Source of the DNA: Craspedostauros australis
Lineage: Eukaryota > Bacillariophyta > Bacillariophyceae > Mastogloiales > Achnanthaceae
Direction of reading: 5' to 3'
Length of the DNA: 64,000 nucleotides
Assembly: GCA_026770025.1 (NCBI GenBank)
Contig: JAMXDE010000004.1
Span: 2,708,501-2,772,500, forward strand
The notes under the pieces were generated by a model that ran no database searches, was not told the origin of the DNA, and saw only the letters and a program-made list of their open reading frames with translations. The position numbers were made by a program, and so were the translations under genes. Positions 1-11,954 of the stretch are shown here, piece after piece (the stretch's first letter is position 1; every line of letters begins with the position of its first letter).

Positions 1-2150
1 AATACCAGTACCATACGTATTGGATAGATTGACGAATGGATGGATGGAGCGAGCTGTGATCATCCCAAGGATACCGTATCGACACACTTGGCGACGAACC
101 ATAGTCGCCGTATTGGTACCATCGCAGGACATGGTGCAGATACGCGGAGCAAACGCCGGTACGTGCAGCCACAAATTGCTACACGCAACTGTGAAAGGGA
201 ATGGCGCAAGTCACCAATTAGCTCATGGGCAGAAGTCAGCACATTTGCTCTTGGAGTCAGTCCAGTTGTACCAGACAATGTTACCAGCATCATGGAGATT
301 GCATTGTACTTAGAGCAGAGAATTTGGGATCGATCATTCAAGAATCTTATTCCATTCGGCATGGCGCTTGGTGTCAGCAGCGATGGTGTCCACGTAGCAT
401 TCTGTGGCAATGCTGCAGGTGCCCACCTTGTGCCTACTCTAGCAATTCACTGATTAGATTCTTATCATTGAATGATAGGTATGCTCATACACTGGACAGT
501 GTACGACAGCAGCATCATACCCACTCTGGCTTGCACAGGAGCGTGAGAGCCGCAACCTGGAGTTGTGCCGTGCCAACTCCTTGTTTGTCTTGGGTCCTTT
601 GTGTCCAATTTCTGGTTCCCCGATTTTCTCCCAAATCAATCTACTGAATTTTTCAATAGTGGTATACGATGTTGTTGTGTGCGTAGCACAATTGCAAACA
701 TTACTGCATTCATCCTTTGCACGATCCTCTCCGTTGGATGAACTCCATACCTTGATTTCAACGCTTCCGACATACCCACCCACCAATACAATGTATGCGA
801 TTCACCCTGTGCTATTTTTAGTTCGGCGCGTTGTGTTGCCGGATTCTCGTTTTCTCTCGTGTTATGTCTCACGATAAAGTTGCAATATCTTCCCCTTTCC
901 GCTGCGTTCACGGACTCCATCGGTTTCGACAGCCACATGCCCGGACTGCCGTCATCTTCTTCGTCTTGTCGTCTACTTTGTAGTCGTTCAATTTTATTTC
1001 GCAATTCCGCCTGGTGCTATTCCTATGCCAACAAAAGCATACCTATGTAGGGACCCCGTGTTATTCTTCGCACAAACATTTTTGCACCCTCACCTGAACG
1101 TTTCCATCACGCATTCTATCAGTTTCGACGTCTGGAGGGACGAACCACTCTCATCTCCTCCGCCTCATTGTTTACTTTGTAGTCGTCCAATTTTTATTTC
1201 GCAATTCCGTCTGGTGCTATTTCTATCCCACCAAATCCATACCCATGCAAATTCCGCTCCGTCGACATGCACCTTCTGGAGGGCATCGTCAGTGTCATGC
1301 ACGATTGGCGCGATTGAGGTGAGTCTATGCCATTCCAGTTGCATCAACCTTTCGTATTGCGCAATACTGTATGGTGTTTGGCTGATGGGAAAGGGGAGGT
1401 TGTGTCTGAGCGATCTACACGCTCCGAATTGATGTTGCTCGCAATCCTCTTGCGAGGGCTGCGGACTCCGGCAGACTGTGTGTTGACTTTCAATTGCTCG
1501 CGGATCCGTGTGGTGTTGGCCTTTTCGAATTCCACCAATGGAAGGAGATTCACATGGCGTTGATGCAGATGGTTACGCAGGTTTGCGGATGACCTGGATG
1601 CTGGAGATGGTGCGGGGCATGATTTCCTACCGCTTTGCATCACGAGGCCAACGACTCAAGCAACAGAATTGACGATCAGCGACGGCAGTGGACAAATTGC
1701 AGCGGCTCCTGAAATATGTGGAACCACGGACGCGTTCCTGCACCATTGTGAGCGCTGCGCTTTTGCGGTTCCATCATGGTTCGAAGATCGACTTGGCGTC
1801 TTCTACTTGTCTCATACTCGACAATACACTGCATGCCTTGGTCGATGCCCGATCCAGTTTTGTGGTCTTGATCGAAAATGTGGGTGTGGTGTGGGAGTTG
1901 TTGTTGTGATTTTGGCGCACCTCGGTCAAATCTGATTGGATGGGAATCATCAATGGTTCAGTGTAAATGTCGTTTGTTGCTCACAAGGACAAACTACATT
2001 TAACAAACGAACAACGAAGAACCAAAGTATATCCGAAAATCAAGAAAACAACACGATGGGATCACAAATGACAGATTCATGGACCAGCCACCAGTCTCCG
2101 ACGCACCAATCAAAAGCAACAGGCAGAACAGAATGTCCGCCCCAGCGAAC
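1..2150. other. Intergenic stretch without a recognised gene
   Basis: No reading frame here matches a family I recognise. The open frames are short, overlap one another on both strands and lack conserved motifs. The only structure seen is an imperfect tandem duplication (listed separately). Confidence 0.5.
905..1245 (+). repeat. Imperfect tandem duplication, about 140 bp, offset about 200 bp
   Basis: The stretch at about 905-1045 recurs at about 1105-1245. Shared words in the same order include TTTCGAC, CTACTTTG/TTACTTTG, TAGTCGT(T/C)CAA, ATTTCGCAATTCCG, CTGGTGCTAT and a CCA-rich tail. Scattered substitutions suggest an old local duplication. No coding role is evident. Confidence 0.6.
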
Positions 2151-2151
2151 T

Positions 2152-2400
2152 CACATCACACATCACACATCACACACCACACACCACACACCACACACCA
2201 CACACCACACACCACACACCACACACCACACACCACACACCACACATCACACATCGCACACCACACACCACACACCACACACCACACACCACACACCACA
2301 CACCACACATCACACATCGCACATCGCACACCACACACCACACACCACACACCACACACCACACACCACACACCACACACCACACACCACACACCATGCA
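2152..2400 (+). repeat. Microsatellite/minisatellite of CACACCACAC units
   Basis: About 250 bp consists almost only of CACAC/CACAT words in a 10-bp register (ACCACACACC), with occasional CACATCGCAC variants. Reading frames across it encode only His/Thr or Cys/Val/Trp repeats and are artefacts of the repeat. Confidence 0.9.
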
Positions 2401-2409
2401 CCACACACC

Positions 2410-3060
2410 CAACGACTGTACTCTTGCCCATTCACTGCGGATACTTCAATCGTCGCATCTGAGACGATCGGAGCCGACAACCAACGCAATTCGAGATGGC
2501 AGCCAACGAAGAACAGATCGATTGTATTCAACCGTGTTGCGTTCGGCCACCAGGGACGTAATCATGATACACACTCGATCGTCTCTCACGATGCCAACGC
2601 AAATGATGAGAAATTGAGGCTACAATCGATGAGAATAAAAAGTAAAATTCAATAGAGAATGAATGGATAGACGGATTGATGTAGCACTCGTTGCTCTCTC
2701 TCTCTCTCTCTTGCACTTGCTCTCTCGTTGTGTTGGCGCCGCGTCACACTCACTCTTTCGCCAGAATAAAAATCGCAGATGGTTCCACATACATTCTCCA
2801 ATCACAACCACGTATGCACCAATGAGCGACCGTTGAACTGTTGCTGCCGATCTCGACACAAACACATCCCTCATGCTGTTGTGAACGAATATGCATGTGT
2901 CATTTTGGTTTGTTGTGTATTGTTGTCGCTGTCTGCTGTGCTCTCGTATCTGCAATGTCAGCACAACACTCAGTGCTCCCCAACATCGAGATCATTCAGA
3001 ATCATCTGTGCCTTCCCCCCCCCACCCACATCGTCCGTCAGCCACCATCGCTATCGCATC
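2410..3060. other. Upstream flank of the transposase gene
   Basis: Non-coding in appearance. It holds a (CT)n run at about 2695-2711. The frame of the downstream transposase is open back to about 2779, but the residues before 3061 look like translated leader: Cys- and Val-rich, with no motif. Confidence 0.4.
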
Positions 3061-4992
3061 ATGACCCGTCCACGCGAGGATTCGAGCAGCGACCCCAATC
3101 CATCCCAATCAAAGGTGCAATGTCAAACAGCAACTGCTGGCACATCCATCTATCCCCAACCACCTCATGGGCACTACGCAACGTACCAATACTCTGCACC
3201 TGTTGGACCAAACCACAATGGCAGCGTTCACAGTCCTCCTCTCCCCATGGTTGCGAATCATCATGTCCCTCCCAACATACAACCTCCTTCCTTTTGCATC
3301 CCCAGCTACATCGGTACAGGCGTGGGTGGTCTACCATACTCTACATTCCACCCCAACAACAGCATGGCAACTCCAACATCTGACTACATGGGGCCCAACT
3401 GCTTTGGTATCATGCCTTGCAAGCAATGTCTGACCCTGTTCTGCAGTCACTGCAGTAGGCCACCATTTTGCCCAAACTGTGCGTCATCCATAAGCGGAGG
3501 TGCACGTCACACAGGTGTGAATGCCTTGGTACCACAGGCCAATTCGTTCTCCATTGGGACTTGTGGTGGTGCTGCTGCGCCAACACGTCCCAAGCGCAAA
3601 TCATCAGCAACCAGATGCAGGGCGCCACATCGACAGGCAGGAGATGATGTGCTCGCGCGACAAGATGTCGCTGTGTCTATGGAAGAGTGCGAGTCGGATT
3701 GTGCGAGTACAACCAGTGAGGATGACACGGATGCTGCGTTCGTTCCAGCCAACGAGGGCAAGGTGAATCGAAGAGAAGTGCTGCAAGCCATTTTTGAAGC
3801 AGCTGGCATTAGCATCAAACCCCTCTCACGGTTCCATGTGGATGGATTTGAACGTCTCCCACGAAAGACAGCGACTGGTCGTTGGAGTCTCATCAACCGA
3901 GTCTGGGATGGAGTTTGTGGTGGGTCAACCCAGCACATGTTTCCTGGCAGAGAACCCCCCGAACAGCTTTCAGAAGCCATGACCCTCGTGCGACATCGCA
4001 AACAGCTCCCTCCTGTGTTGCTGGAGCAGACTCTCTGTCATTTAGCCTTCTGGGGGAATCAAGACCTATCGCTGACTGCTCGTGCGGTTTTGGCAATGAC
4101 CTGTGACTCCAGGCGCTGCACCCGAATCCTGGCCGCGCACTACGGTAGCTTGTCGAAAGGAGACAAGGCAAAGATCAAGCTTGGACGCCGAACCATGTCT
4201 CGTACAGGACACAGGCGACTGTCGCGCGCTGGAGGTGCGATCCTTGCTGGAGGCCAGTTCCCACACGCAGACTACAAGTACCGTGTCAAGGAATCTAGTC
4301 TCCAGGGAGTGATCTCGTTTCTCACCTCCATGTTCCAGTACCGGCCAGGCATCACAAGGAGCATCAAGTTGGCTGGTGTTCTGTTCCCAGACCTGCCTAT
4401 CTTCATTCGCGGATCAACATCTGATGCAGAACTCTTTGCGAAGTACAAGAACGCAACAGATGACCCTGTCGGCAGGCCTGCCTTCATGAGTATCCTGACA
4501 TTACTCACACGACGTGGCAAGTGTCAAACTGGCCTGTCCTCCTTCTACACAGATACTCTGACTGTATTCATGCACTTCCAAAACATGATCAGGAGAGTCA
4601 TGGAACTGCTTCGGACTCAGAACAAGGAACATCAAGACAAAGAGCTCGTGTCTGAACTTCTCAACGAGGCACAGGCCATCATCACGGACAACAATTCTGT
4701 TCTTTCATTTGCGAAATGGAAATATGCAAACAAGCACATCCAGGTGAAGTCAACCACGGATAATCTACATTCCGCAGAGTTCGCTCTGACAAATGGCTCC
4801 CTCCCGTTTGTGAACCAAGCATGCAAGCAATGTGCAGATGTCATGACATTCTTCCCGATTCGCGTTCGCGACTTCATGCGAACTGCCACCAACAACATCA
4901 CTGGCAACACGTTCGAATTGGATCGCATGGCTGCAGCAATTAACCTGTGTGATGATGCACTGCGCCAGTACATGGCCCACCAAGTGAGATGA
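3061..4992 (+). CDS. Transposase-like protein, N-terminal part, ending at an in-frame TGA
   Basis: The start is taken at the first ATG (3061) with protein-like sequence after it. The product begins with a Pro/Ser/Tyr-rich region. A zinc-ribbon-like cluster of three CxxC pairs follows at about 3418-3480 (CKQC, CSHC, CPNC), then an acidic Ser-rich linker, then a long alpha-helical, basic region. The frame stops at TGA 4990-4992 but is open again in the same frame directly afterwards for 571 codons that carry the catalytic motifs. The two parts therefore look like one gene of about 1,215 codons split by a single nonsense codon. I infer a DNA-transposon protein whose N-terminal zinc domain binds DNA. 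Terminal inverted repeats were not found. Confidence 0.6.
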   Translation: MTRPREDSSSDPNPSQSKVQCQTATAGTSIYPQPPHGHYATYQYSAPVGPNHNGSVHSPPLPMVANHHVPPNIQPPSFCIPSYIGTGVGGLPYSTFHPNNSMATPTSDYMGPNCFGIMPCKQCLTLFCSHCSRPPFCPNCASSISGGARHTGVNALVPQANSFSIGTCGGAAAPTRPKRKSSATRCRAPHRQAGDDVLARQDVAVSMEECESDCASTTSEDDTDAAFVPANEGKVNRREVLQAIFEAAGISIKPLSRFHVDGFERLPRKTATGRWSLINRVWDGVCGGSTQHMFPGREPPEQLSEAMTLVRHRKQLPPVLLEQTLCHLAFWGNQDLSLTARAVLAMTCDSRRCTRILAAHYGSLSKGDKAKIKLGRRTMSRTGHRRLSRAGGAILAGGQFPHADYKYRVKESSLQGVISFLTSMFQYRPGITRSIKLAGVLFPDLPIFIRGSTSDAELFAKYKNATDDPVGRPAFMSILTLLTRRGKCQTGLSSFYTDTLTVFMHFQNMIRRVMELLRTQNKEHQDKELVSELLNEAQAIITDNNSVLSFAKWKYANKHIQVKSTTDNLHSAEFALTNGSLPFVNQACKQCADVMTFFPIRVRDFMRTATNNITGNTFELDRMAAAINLCDDALRQYMAHQVR

Positions 4993-6705
4993 AAGGTACA
5001 AGCACAGAAGATCAAGGAGGAAAAGGAGCGCCTCAAGGACCATCCAGATCGCATCATTGCCGTGCTTGATCACAAGCAACGCATCCTCCCAACGGAGAAT
5101 CAGGAAGCTCAGAAAGCGTTCTTCGGAAAAAACGGAATGTCTCTCCTAGGTGTCATGACAATCCAATACAAGAACGGTAAGTTCGAGTACCGATTCATTG
5201 ACATGGTGATGAAGGGGCGGAACAAACAGGATCATGTCCAAGTTGCTGGTGCGATCAAGATTCTTCATGCTACCGTGCTTCCGAAGCTTCACAAGGGGGT
5301 CAAAGAGGTCGTATTCCAAAGTGACAATGCCAGTTGTTTTGCAAGTCCGGCACTGATGAGGTACATGCATGGACTAAACCAGGGAGAGGTTGAAGTTGAA
5401 TACACGATGCCAGAGAAGAAGAAGAAGAAGCGGAAGGCGACAGGCAAGAACAAAGGCAAGCACAAGGACAAGGCTAAGTATCCACCTCCCCCCAAAATCA
5501 ACACCGAACAGTCATCTTATCATGATGCGAAGGCTGCATCATCCACGAAGGCAAAAGCACAGCAAGACACCGGAACCCGCCCTCCCAAACCACAACTCCA
5601 AATCATCCAATGGCTGTACACCGAGGCACAAGCTGGCAAGAGTGCTTTGGACGGACACTTCGGTTTTGTCTCACGTCAACTCAGGTTGTATGTGGACAGT
5701 GCCAGGGACGCAAAGATTGCCACCGAAGGCGATGTTTTCAAAGTGCTGAAAGCTGCCAACATCAAGGGGACAACAACGCTTCTGTTGGATCTGAGCGGAT
5801 TGGGACACGCCATCATCTGCGATGTGGACGGAAAGGAAAAAGCATTCGCGACCAACCGAGTTTCCGTTCGCGCCACCCATCAAATTGATCTGATTGATGA
5901 CAAAATTCAGGTCACAGCATCATCGGGATTGACGCATCCAGAGACCATCACTCAGGACAAGATCGACAAATTTGACATTCTCCATCTCGATGTCACTTGC
6001 AATGATGAGGACATCACAGAGGTCCCACCGGCATTTGTGATGGATCCACAGAATATCCGCGGCTCACAACCGACTGAGCGACGACACGCAACAACAACAA
6101 ACAAGAGCACCACCAAGACGGAAGTGTTCAAACGTGTTCTCACTTCGCGTGTTCTGGAACCAGCAGCGGCAGCAGAAACGGCAAATTGTGAAGGAAATGC
6201 CACAGTGGACTTCCCTCAATCCATCAGGCAGGGATGGGCGATCTGCCACCCAGACAAAGCCACCTCACGAAAGAAGGATCCATCAGCACGTCCGGCAACC
6301 AAGGTACCGTCCATGTCGAAACAAGTGGCGCAGATCGTGTGCGATGCTGCGATTGCTTGCAGGAACCCAGACACGAGGAGGAGCGCTCATGTGCTTCACG
6401 AAGAGCTGATGGCCGGGCCTTTCATGCTTGATTGGGAGCAGAGGATCAAGGTGGACATCACGTACCTGAAATGCTTCCTGGCAGCTCCTGACGGTCGAGC
6501 GGAGAGATACCTCGAGAACAATGGCTACTTGGATGACGAGGAGTGCGAAGAGCACCTGAACGAGATGCATGAACTGCGGATCATGGCATCCAAGGAGAAC
6601 ACTCAAAGTGAAGAAGCGCACGAAGAGCAGGTTCTGGATGATCGCCCATACGACGGGCAGGACGCTGATGTGATTGATGGCAACCTGCTACCTTCCGATG
6701 ATTGA
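4993..6705 (+). CDS. DDE-type transposase, catalytic part, same frame after the TGA
   Basis: The frame stays open from 4993 to the stop at 6703-6705. Candidate catalytic residues are Asp at 5068 (VLDHKQ), Asp at 5323 (FQSDNASCF) and Glu at 5623 (YTEAQAGKSALD). The pattern SDNAxC(F/Y) followed by E-x2-xGK-x3-D-x-(H/F) resembles the 'SDNAGCY ... SEPQ.GKG..D' proteins common in cnidarian and fish genomes, which I take to be transposon-derived nucleases. A Lys/Arg tract at about 5410-5480 lies between the second Asp and the Glu and may be a nuclear localisation signal. The C-terminus is acidic. No ATG lies near 4993, so this part is probably expressed only by readthrough, or is dead. Confidence 0.55.
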   Translation, partial: KVQAQKIKEEKERLKDHPDRIIAVLDHKQRILPTENQEAQKAFFGKNGMSLLGVMTIQYKNGKFEYRFIDMVMKGRNKQDHVQVAGAIKILHATVLPKLHKGVKEVVFQSDNASCFASPALMRYMHGLNQGEVEVEYTMPEKKKKKRKATGKNKGKHKDKAKYPPPPKINTEQSSYHDAKAASSTKAKAQQDTGTRPPKPQLQIIQWLYTEAQAGKSALDGHFGFVSRQLRLYVDSARDAKIATEGDVFKVLKAANIKGTTTLLLDLSGLGHAIICDVDGKEKAFATNRVSVRATHQIDLIDDKIQVTASSGLTHPETITQDKIDKFDILHLDVTCNDEDITEVPPAFVMDPQNIRGSQPTERRHATTTNKSTTKTEVFKRVLTSRVLEPAAAAETANCEGNATVDFPQSIRQGWAICHPDKATSRKKDPSARPATKVPSMSKQVAQIVCDAAIACRNPDTRRSAHVLHEELMAGPFMLDWEQRIKVDITYLKCFLAAPDGRAERYLENNGYLDDEECEEHLNEMHELRIMASKENTQSEEAHEEQVLDDRPYDGQDADVIDGNLLPSDD

Positions 6706-6978
6706 TCCTGACGACCACTGCAAGTATGCTACCAGTATTATAATGGAGTCTGTAATACAATAGTCTATGTCACATTGGTAATATCAACTCGCAGCAAGGC
6801 GATATCAACAGCAGTAGCTGCGTGTTCACAGGGATTACAGGAGGAAGCTGTTGTTGGTATGTATAGAGTGGTTCTAATGTTATTGGTTGCTACGATCTAG
6901 ACATGCACTATGGAACCTCCATCGCTGTGCATCTACTCAATTCGCACATGTGATTGCTATGTATGGTATGGTACACGA
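6706..6978. other. Gap between transposase and pseudogene
   Basis: 273 bp, AT-rich, with no open frame or repeat. It presumably contains the transposon's 3' end, but no inverted terminus could be matched to the upstream flank by eye. Confidence 0.4.
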
Positions 6979-9847
6979 TTAGAACAAAGCGTGCATCAAT
7001 CCAAACCCAGCCCATTTCTCGTCAGCTGACTTCTCGGCCTTCTTTGACGACGTCTTGAACATGAAATCATACGCCAGCACGGTCATGAAGGCGTTCTGCG
7101 TCGGCGTTGCAGCCAGACCATTCCCGCCCTCCACACTCTCATCGTATTATGACAGCCATTGCTTTCCCTGAACCAGGCTCCACAGCTTCTTCACCATCTT
7201 GCGCGTATGCGCTGGGTGTATCCGATCATCGTTCGTGCGGCAGAGAATAGGATTGGTGGAGATTTTTGATCCTATTTGATGTTGTGATACAGCGAGGTCT
7301 ACCCCATGAACATCTCCAATCGGACGTCTCCGGATCACCAAATTCGCTCGTCCAACCGGGTGTGCCATCCGACTGAGATCTCTGGACCGCTTCATGTCAT
7401 GGATCGACTGTGCAATGCACTGGCCGAACAGTTCAGGAGCATCACGAAAGCATCCGCACCACCAATCCTCCGCCGGATCCGCCGCGGATGGCCAATGTTT
7501 TGGCTTTTCATTTTTTCGACCAAATCAAATCCTCAGCAACTGCGATGAAGTCTTCGGGTGGCTTGGTGCGCTTTTCGCGCACCGCACCCTCCAGCGAGAC
7601 GATATTGCAGCAATTCAGACACATGGTTGGAGTGGAGTCCATCATTCGGGATGAGAGTGTGTGCGAGCAGTACCACAGAATGGGCGCAGTTTGTATCATA
7701 TCATGCCATGCCAACCAATCGGACATTGATTCAATTGTGAGTATGACATGAAGTGAAGTGAGAATACAAATGGAAAAGAATGAAGGAGTGAATGACAGGT
7801 GTTCCCACAAGCTCCGAAAGTCGTACTCCTCCAATGCGCCTATTGTGTGCATGCTTTCCATTCCTGATTTTCGTCTGCTCTGCGCCGCGCACATGTCATG
7901 CACAGCTGCGCGAGTGAACAACACAATCATACACAGCAGCAACAACATCGACAATAATTGGCACTCACCTGATGCCAGCTGGGACCAAATTCTTCATCAC
8001 CACGCACGTTGGCTTCCGCGCAGACGCCGCCACATTCCAACCATGCCAGACCTGTTGCGGGGTGTAATGCAGACCGAAACGACCTCAAAGGCACCGTAGG
8101 CGTAGAGCAAGGTGGGTCCGCTTGTTCGTGGGGACGCCTCTTCGACATCATGAAGTGCAGAGCATCGGTGCTGTCTTTGCTTTCTGCGATGCATTGCATG
8201 ACGTCCAAACCTTTCGAATCGAAATGACTTGGTAGCAATTGCAGCTTGCTGCCAAGGTGGACCTCTGGATCAACCCGCTTCATCATCTTCTCGTCTTCGC
8301 CATCAAACACGGATGCATCGCCGAGCCACAGCATGGTTGGTTCTGTGTAGCTGGTGGTCGTGATCCAGAATCGATCGCTCTCATAGGGATGCGCAGATCG
8401 AACGCTGGCGGAGGCGATTCGGGGTCGCTTGTCGACTCCCACCAAACGCAGCTTGTTAGCCTCCTCCTCCAATTGATAGAACTCCAGCTTCGATCTGACG
8501 TTACCAATGAGCAAGAGGATGAGGTGGTTCTTTGTGATGGTGTAGTTTTTCGGAGGAGGCAGCCGGAGGTTTTGAAGAGGGTATGATATATCCAATCGTC
8601 CGGACCATACTGACGAATTTGTGCGCATTGACGTAGATGATGGATCCAGCCTTGAATTCCTTGGCACCCTCAGGTGACCAGTTGGATTGCAAAGGGATCA
8701 TGAGAACGGTGCCACCGAAATCGATATCCGAATCTTCTGGTGCAAGCAACGGTTTGAAATCCGGCGGATCTCCTGTCTCGATTCTGGTATGTTGTCTGGG
8801 CGGCAGCATGTGCTTGTACTTGACCTCCGTATCCAGAATTTGGTGATCTGGTGAGTGATGGCCCTCGTGCGGATTTTGTAAATGCCCCTGCCACGCACCC
8901 TCTGATCGTCGACGTTGGCTGAGACTGCGATGTGAGACTTTTCACCTTCGAAGACCACGAGCGCCGATGCCAGACCTGTGCCTCTGACCCACTCGCGGAT
9001 CGTCCTGGGGCATCCCGCCCTCATGAGAGACGAAGAACCAAATCCGCCCCGACCAGGAGGATGTTCCTTGTTTTGTAGCAGGCTCTGGTCTTATCCTCTG
9101 GTATTGAGAATGGCCTGTCGGTGACGAATGCGGATTTGACGAGATCGAATTCCCTAACGACGACGGAGTCCGTGCTGCCCCGCGACAAACTGAGAAGTGC
9201 ACGGGTGATGAGCTTGCCGTCTTGCGACATTGGATCTCTCGCTCTGGGCAGCACCCAACTTCCCTTCCATGTCCATGGCATCTTCTCCTTTCTGGCAGGG
9301 TTGTCCAGATCCAGCACCTTGATCCATTTGGGGTTGCTGGTCTGTTACGACGCCAACGTCGTTTGCGCCAGATGCCTTTTTCGATTCTGCAGTGTTTGGA
9401 GTGTGGACAATGTCGATGTGGATGCAGGATTGTTGGTTGGAAGGATGACGCGAACAGTGAAGCAAGACAACATAATACGAGAATAATATGTGAGAATAGA
9501 ATGCAATGTTGTTCTGTGTGTGAGGAGCGCGATGCATACCATGGAATACTTGCAGAGCTTCTTCAGCTCATTCGTGCAGTGTATTGTGCATTGCGCATTG
9601 TACCTACCTTGGAATCCTTCCACAGATTGAAGAGCATGCCATTGCTGGCTGCATCCATCCCCATCTTGCTGACGAAGGGTATGGTGTCATTCGCCTCACG
9701 GACGTCCACGATGCTTTTGTCGGATCTGGTCTTGGGCTTCGTAAGACTGCCGAGCGTGTTGAGGCACATGTCGTTGGCCCTGGAGCCAAAGCTCATGGAA
9801 GATTTGCTGTCCACATCCTCCAACGAGGCGTAGGAATCGTCCGCCAT
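6979..9847 (-). pseudogene. Prolyl oligopeptidase (S9A) pseudogene
   Basis: Fragments of one S9A prolyl oligopeptidase appear in order along the minus strand, from ATG 9847 to TAA 6979. They are the N-terminal LEDVD...IPFVSK...LFNLWKD region, then NPKWIKVLD...WTWKGS...REFDLV, GCPRTIREW, IETGDPPDF...DIDFGGTVL, YTITKNHLI, PTLLYAYG, GGVCAEANVRG...FGPSWHQ, EDFIAVAEDLI, LAIRGGSGGG (nucleophile Ser at 7475-7477), NDDRIHPAH (acid Asp) and EGGNG. Two introns still have good GT-AG sites: 9607-9342 and 7968-7589, both phase 0. The gene is broken by several one-base shifts (about 9041, 8830-8842, 8530-8600, 8110-8150, 7455, 7148) and an in-frame TGA at 7510-7508. The catalytic His of the family's GGHGG motif is Asn (about 7125). 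The family cleaves short proline-containing peptides in the cytosol; this copy should be inactive. Confidence 0.85.
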
Positions 9848-10545
9848 GTTGCTTCTCTTTGCGTCGTGATGCGCTATGATGCGTTGTGATGCGTTGGAAT
9901 TGTCACGGTCGCACAAGCAGGAATGAGTGACCGTAACGGTACAACCCACCAACTGAACACGAGCGGCGATCGGTCAATTGATCGACGCAATGAGAGATGC
10001 CAGTTGAGATTGGGATGAAGCACTTCAGAAGATGAACGTGCTTGTGCATGATGCTCTTGATTGAAAAAAGATGATGGCAAGCGAGTATGGTACTCGTGCG
10101 GTTGCCAAGCGATGCCGATGGAAATGGAAATGGCAACAGTGATGATGCGAAGCCACGCGACGCGATGTTTCCCACCAGTCAACACAGGGCCCCTTTCGTC
10201 TCTTGTGTTGACTTGTTTCTTGTCTTTGTTTGTCAAGTCTGTCTCTTTGGATGGCTCGTGCGTTGAGATTCTCAACGAAGCCTTCGAGCCAACGTGCCAG
10301 GTTTTACTCAGCAGATATGACGTCTGTCCGGATACCAAGATCACAATCGACAAAAATCATTACTTTTCATTGGCGCCAAAGAGTTCAAAGGACGTTCTGG
10401 ACGATACCTTCGATGAAACAAACTGTAAAAATTGTGAAATCGAATCAAAAACGCCGGAACGGCGGCCGTTGAAATGGATCGAAACAGTGCGGGAAGCAAA
10501 AAAGTGGGAGAAAAGCAAGAGTTCGCGACAAGGGCAACACCAGAG
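9848..10545. other. Upstream flank of the pseudogene
   Basis: An open frame runs on the plus strand from about 10061 to 10612, but its product has no recognisable motif and it runs into the telomere-like repeats. I do not call it a gene. Confidence 0.4.
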
Positions 10546-10828
10546 CGACGGAGGAGGTAACTGTGTGCAGATGACGTTGTTCAGACAGAGTCATCAGGTT
10601 GCTCAGGGTTAGAGTTAGGGCTGGGGTTCTGGCTTGGGGTAGGGTTAGGGTTAGGGTTAGGGTTTGGGAGGTGGGAAGCAGTTGCTCAGGGCTAGAGTTA
10701 GGGTTAGGGTTCCGGCTGGGGTTTCGGCAACTTGGGAGAGACGAGGGAGGCAACTGCGTGTGGCTGACAGTACTCAGACAGAGCCATGAAGTTACTCAAT
10801 GTCAGGGTTAGGGATGGGGTTAGGGGGC
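10546..10828 (+). repeat. Interstitial telomere-like (TTAGGG) cluster with a local duplication
   Basis: Runs of TTAGGG and degenerate variants (TTAGAG, CTGGGG, TTTGGG) lie at about 10604-10668, 10690-10715 and 10803-10828. The longest perfect part is at about 10641-10665. A segment of about 65 bp (GGAGG-AACTG-GTG ... CAGACAGAG-CAT) occurs at about 10550-10616 and again at 10741-10810, each time leading into the G-rich repeats. TTAGGG is the expected telomere unit in stramenopiles, so this is probably a relict telomere or subtelomere, or a repair insertion. Confidence 0.8.
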
Positions 10829-11954
10829 CAGAGGGTCAAGACTTGGATTAGATGTGTGGGTTGGGGTTGCCACTGCCTACAGGACTGTGGCGAGGGTGCT
10901 GTCCATTTCCATCTTGGCACCAGCAATTCACATCGTCCAATTCAGCGCTGCGCAACTTGCATCGTATGCGTCTTGTGCATTGCAGCCAGTGCATCCCCCT
11001 TGCTACCACTCTGACATAACAGACAGGAGTAAGAGGAACAAGGACCGTGCCTACCATCCTGGTTGACGGCCCATGGCACATCGCCCTGCATCACATTACA
11101 TCACAATACATCACATCACTCTCCACACAACAAGAGTTTTGTGTCCACACCAACGATTCTGTGTGAGCACAAGGTAGAGTCACTCTCCGGAAATTCAAGA
11201 ATCGCGAACAAAGCCCAAACGATGGAAGAAAAAAGAACGTTTTGGGACGAATGACCACTGCGACTCTATTGAAGCGCCAATGAGCACTGTTGCGTCTGTG
11301 CGTTATTCACCTAATAGGTAGATTCGACATGATTTTCAACCCTCCATAACTTTAAAATGATTGGACGGAACAATTCTAGTTCTTGCCATATGATGTATTT
11401 GATGTAGGACAAGAGATATACGCAGTTATTTTTAACACAGAAACGACGTTCCCGAGAAAGGTGTACTATTTTCACTCAGGCGGGTCTTAATTGGGGAGTA
11501 GACTTCGCGAGCACATTTGTCACAACACGGGAGGCGTGGATGTGTTTCGCCAGCGTCGCGGATTGCGATGACGCGTAGGGCATGATCACCAAACAGAGAT
11601 AGATAGATAGAGAGAGTGAAGCACAATGAACACACAGCGAAGATGCGCTCAGTTGCCACCGGCATCAACAGGACATCTTGTGTGGCGGCCATGTTCTGTC
11701 ACGACAATCACCGAGGTGGTTGGATACCATCCGCGAGTTGGATACTTGCTGGTACTGGTGCATAGTTACAGCACCAAGACAATCGAAGGCAACTTAGCTT
11801 GGGACGATCACCAAGGAGAGAGGGAGAAGGATCTTCGAAGGACACGATCATAAAATCATATCCTCCATCGACATCGAACGATAACACACCACAAAGGCGC
11901 TAACCAAGACGACGCAATCCAGTCTCCGCTGTAAGCACCACCATCATCCTCACA
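10829..11954. other. Intergenic region upstream of the G8 gene
   Basis: No gene recognised. An AT-rich stretch at about 11,290-11,470 differs in composition from its surroundings and could be a transposon remnant, but no inverted or flanking repeat was seen. The last about 100 bp presumably hold the promoter and leader of the downstream gene. Confidence 0.4.
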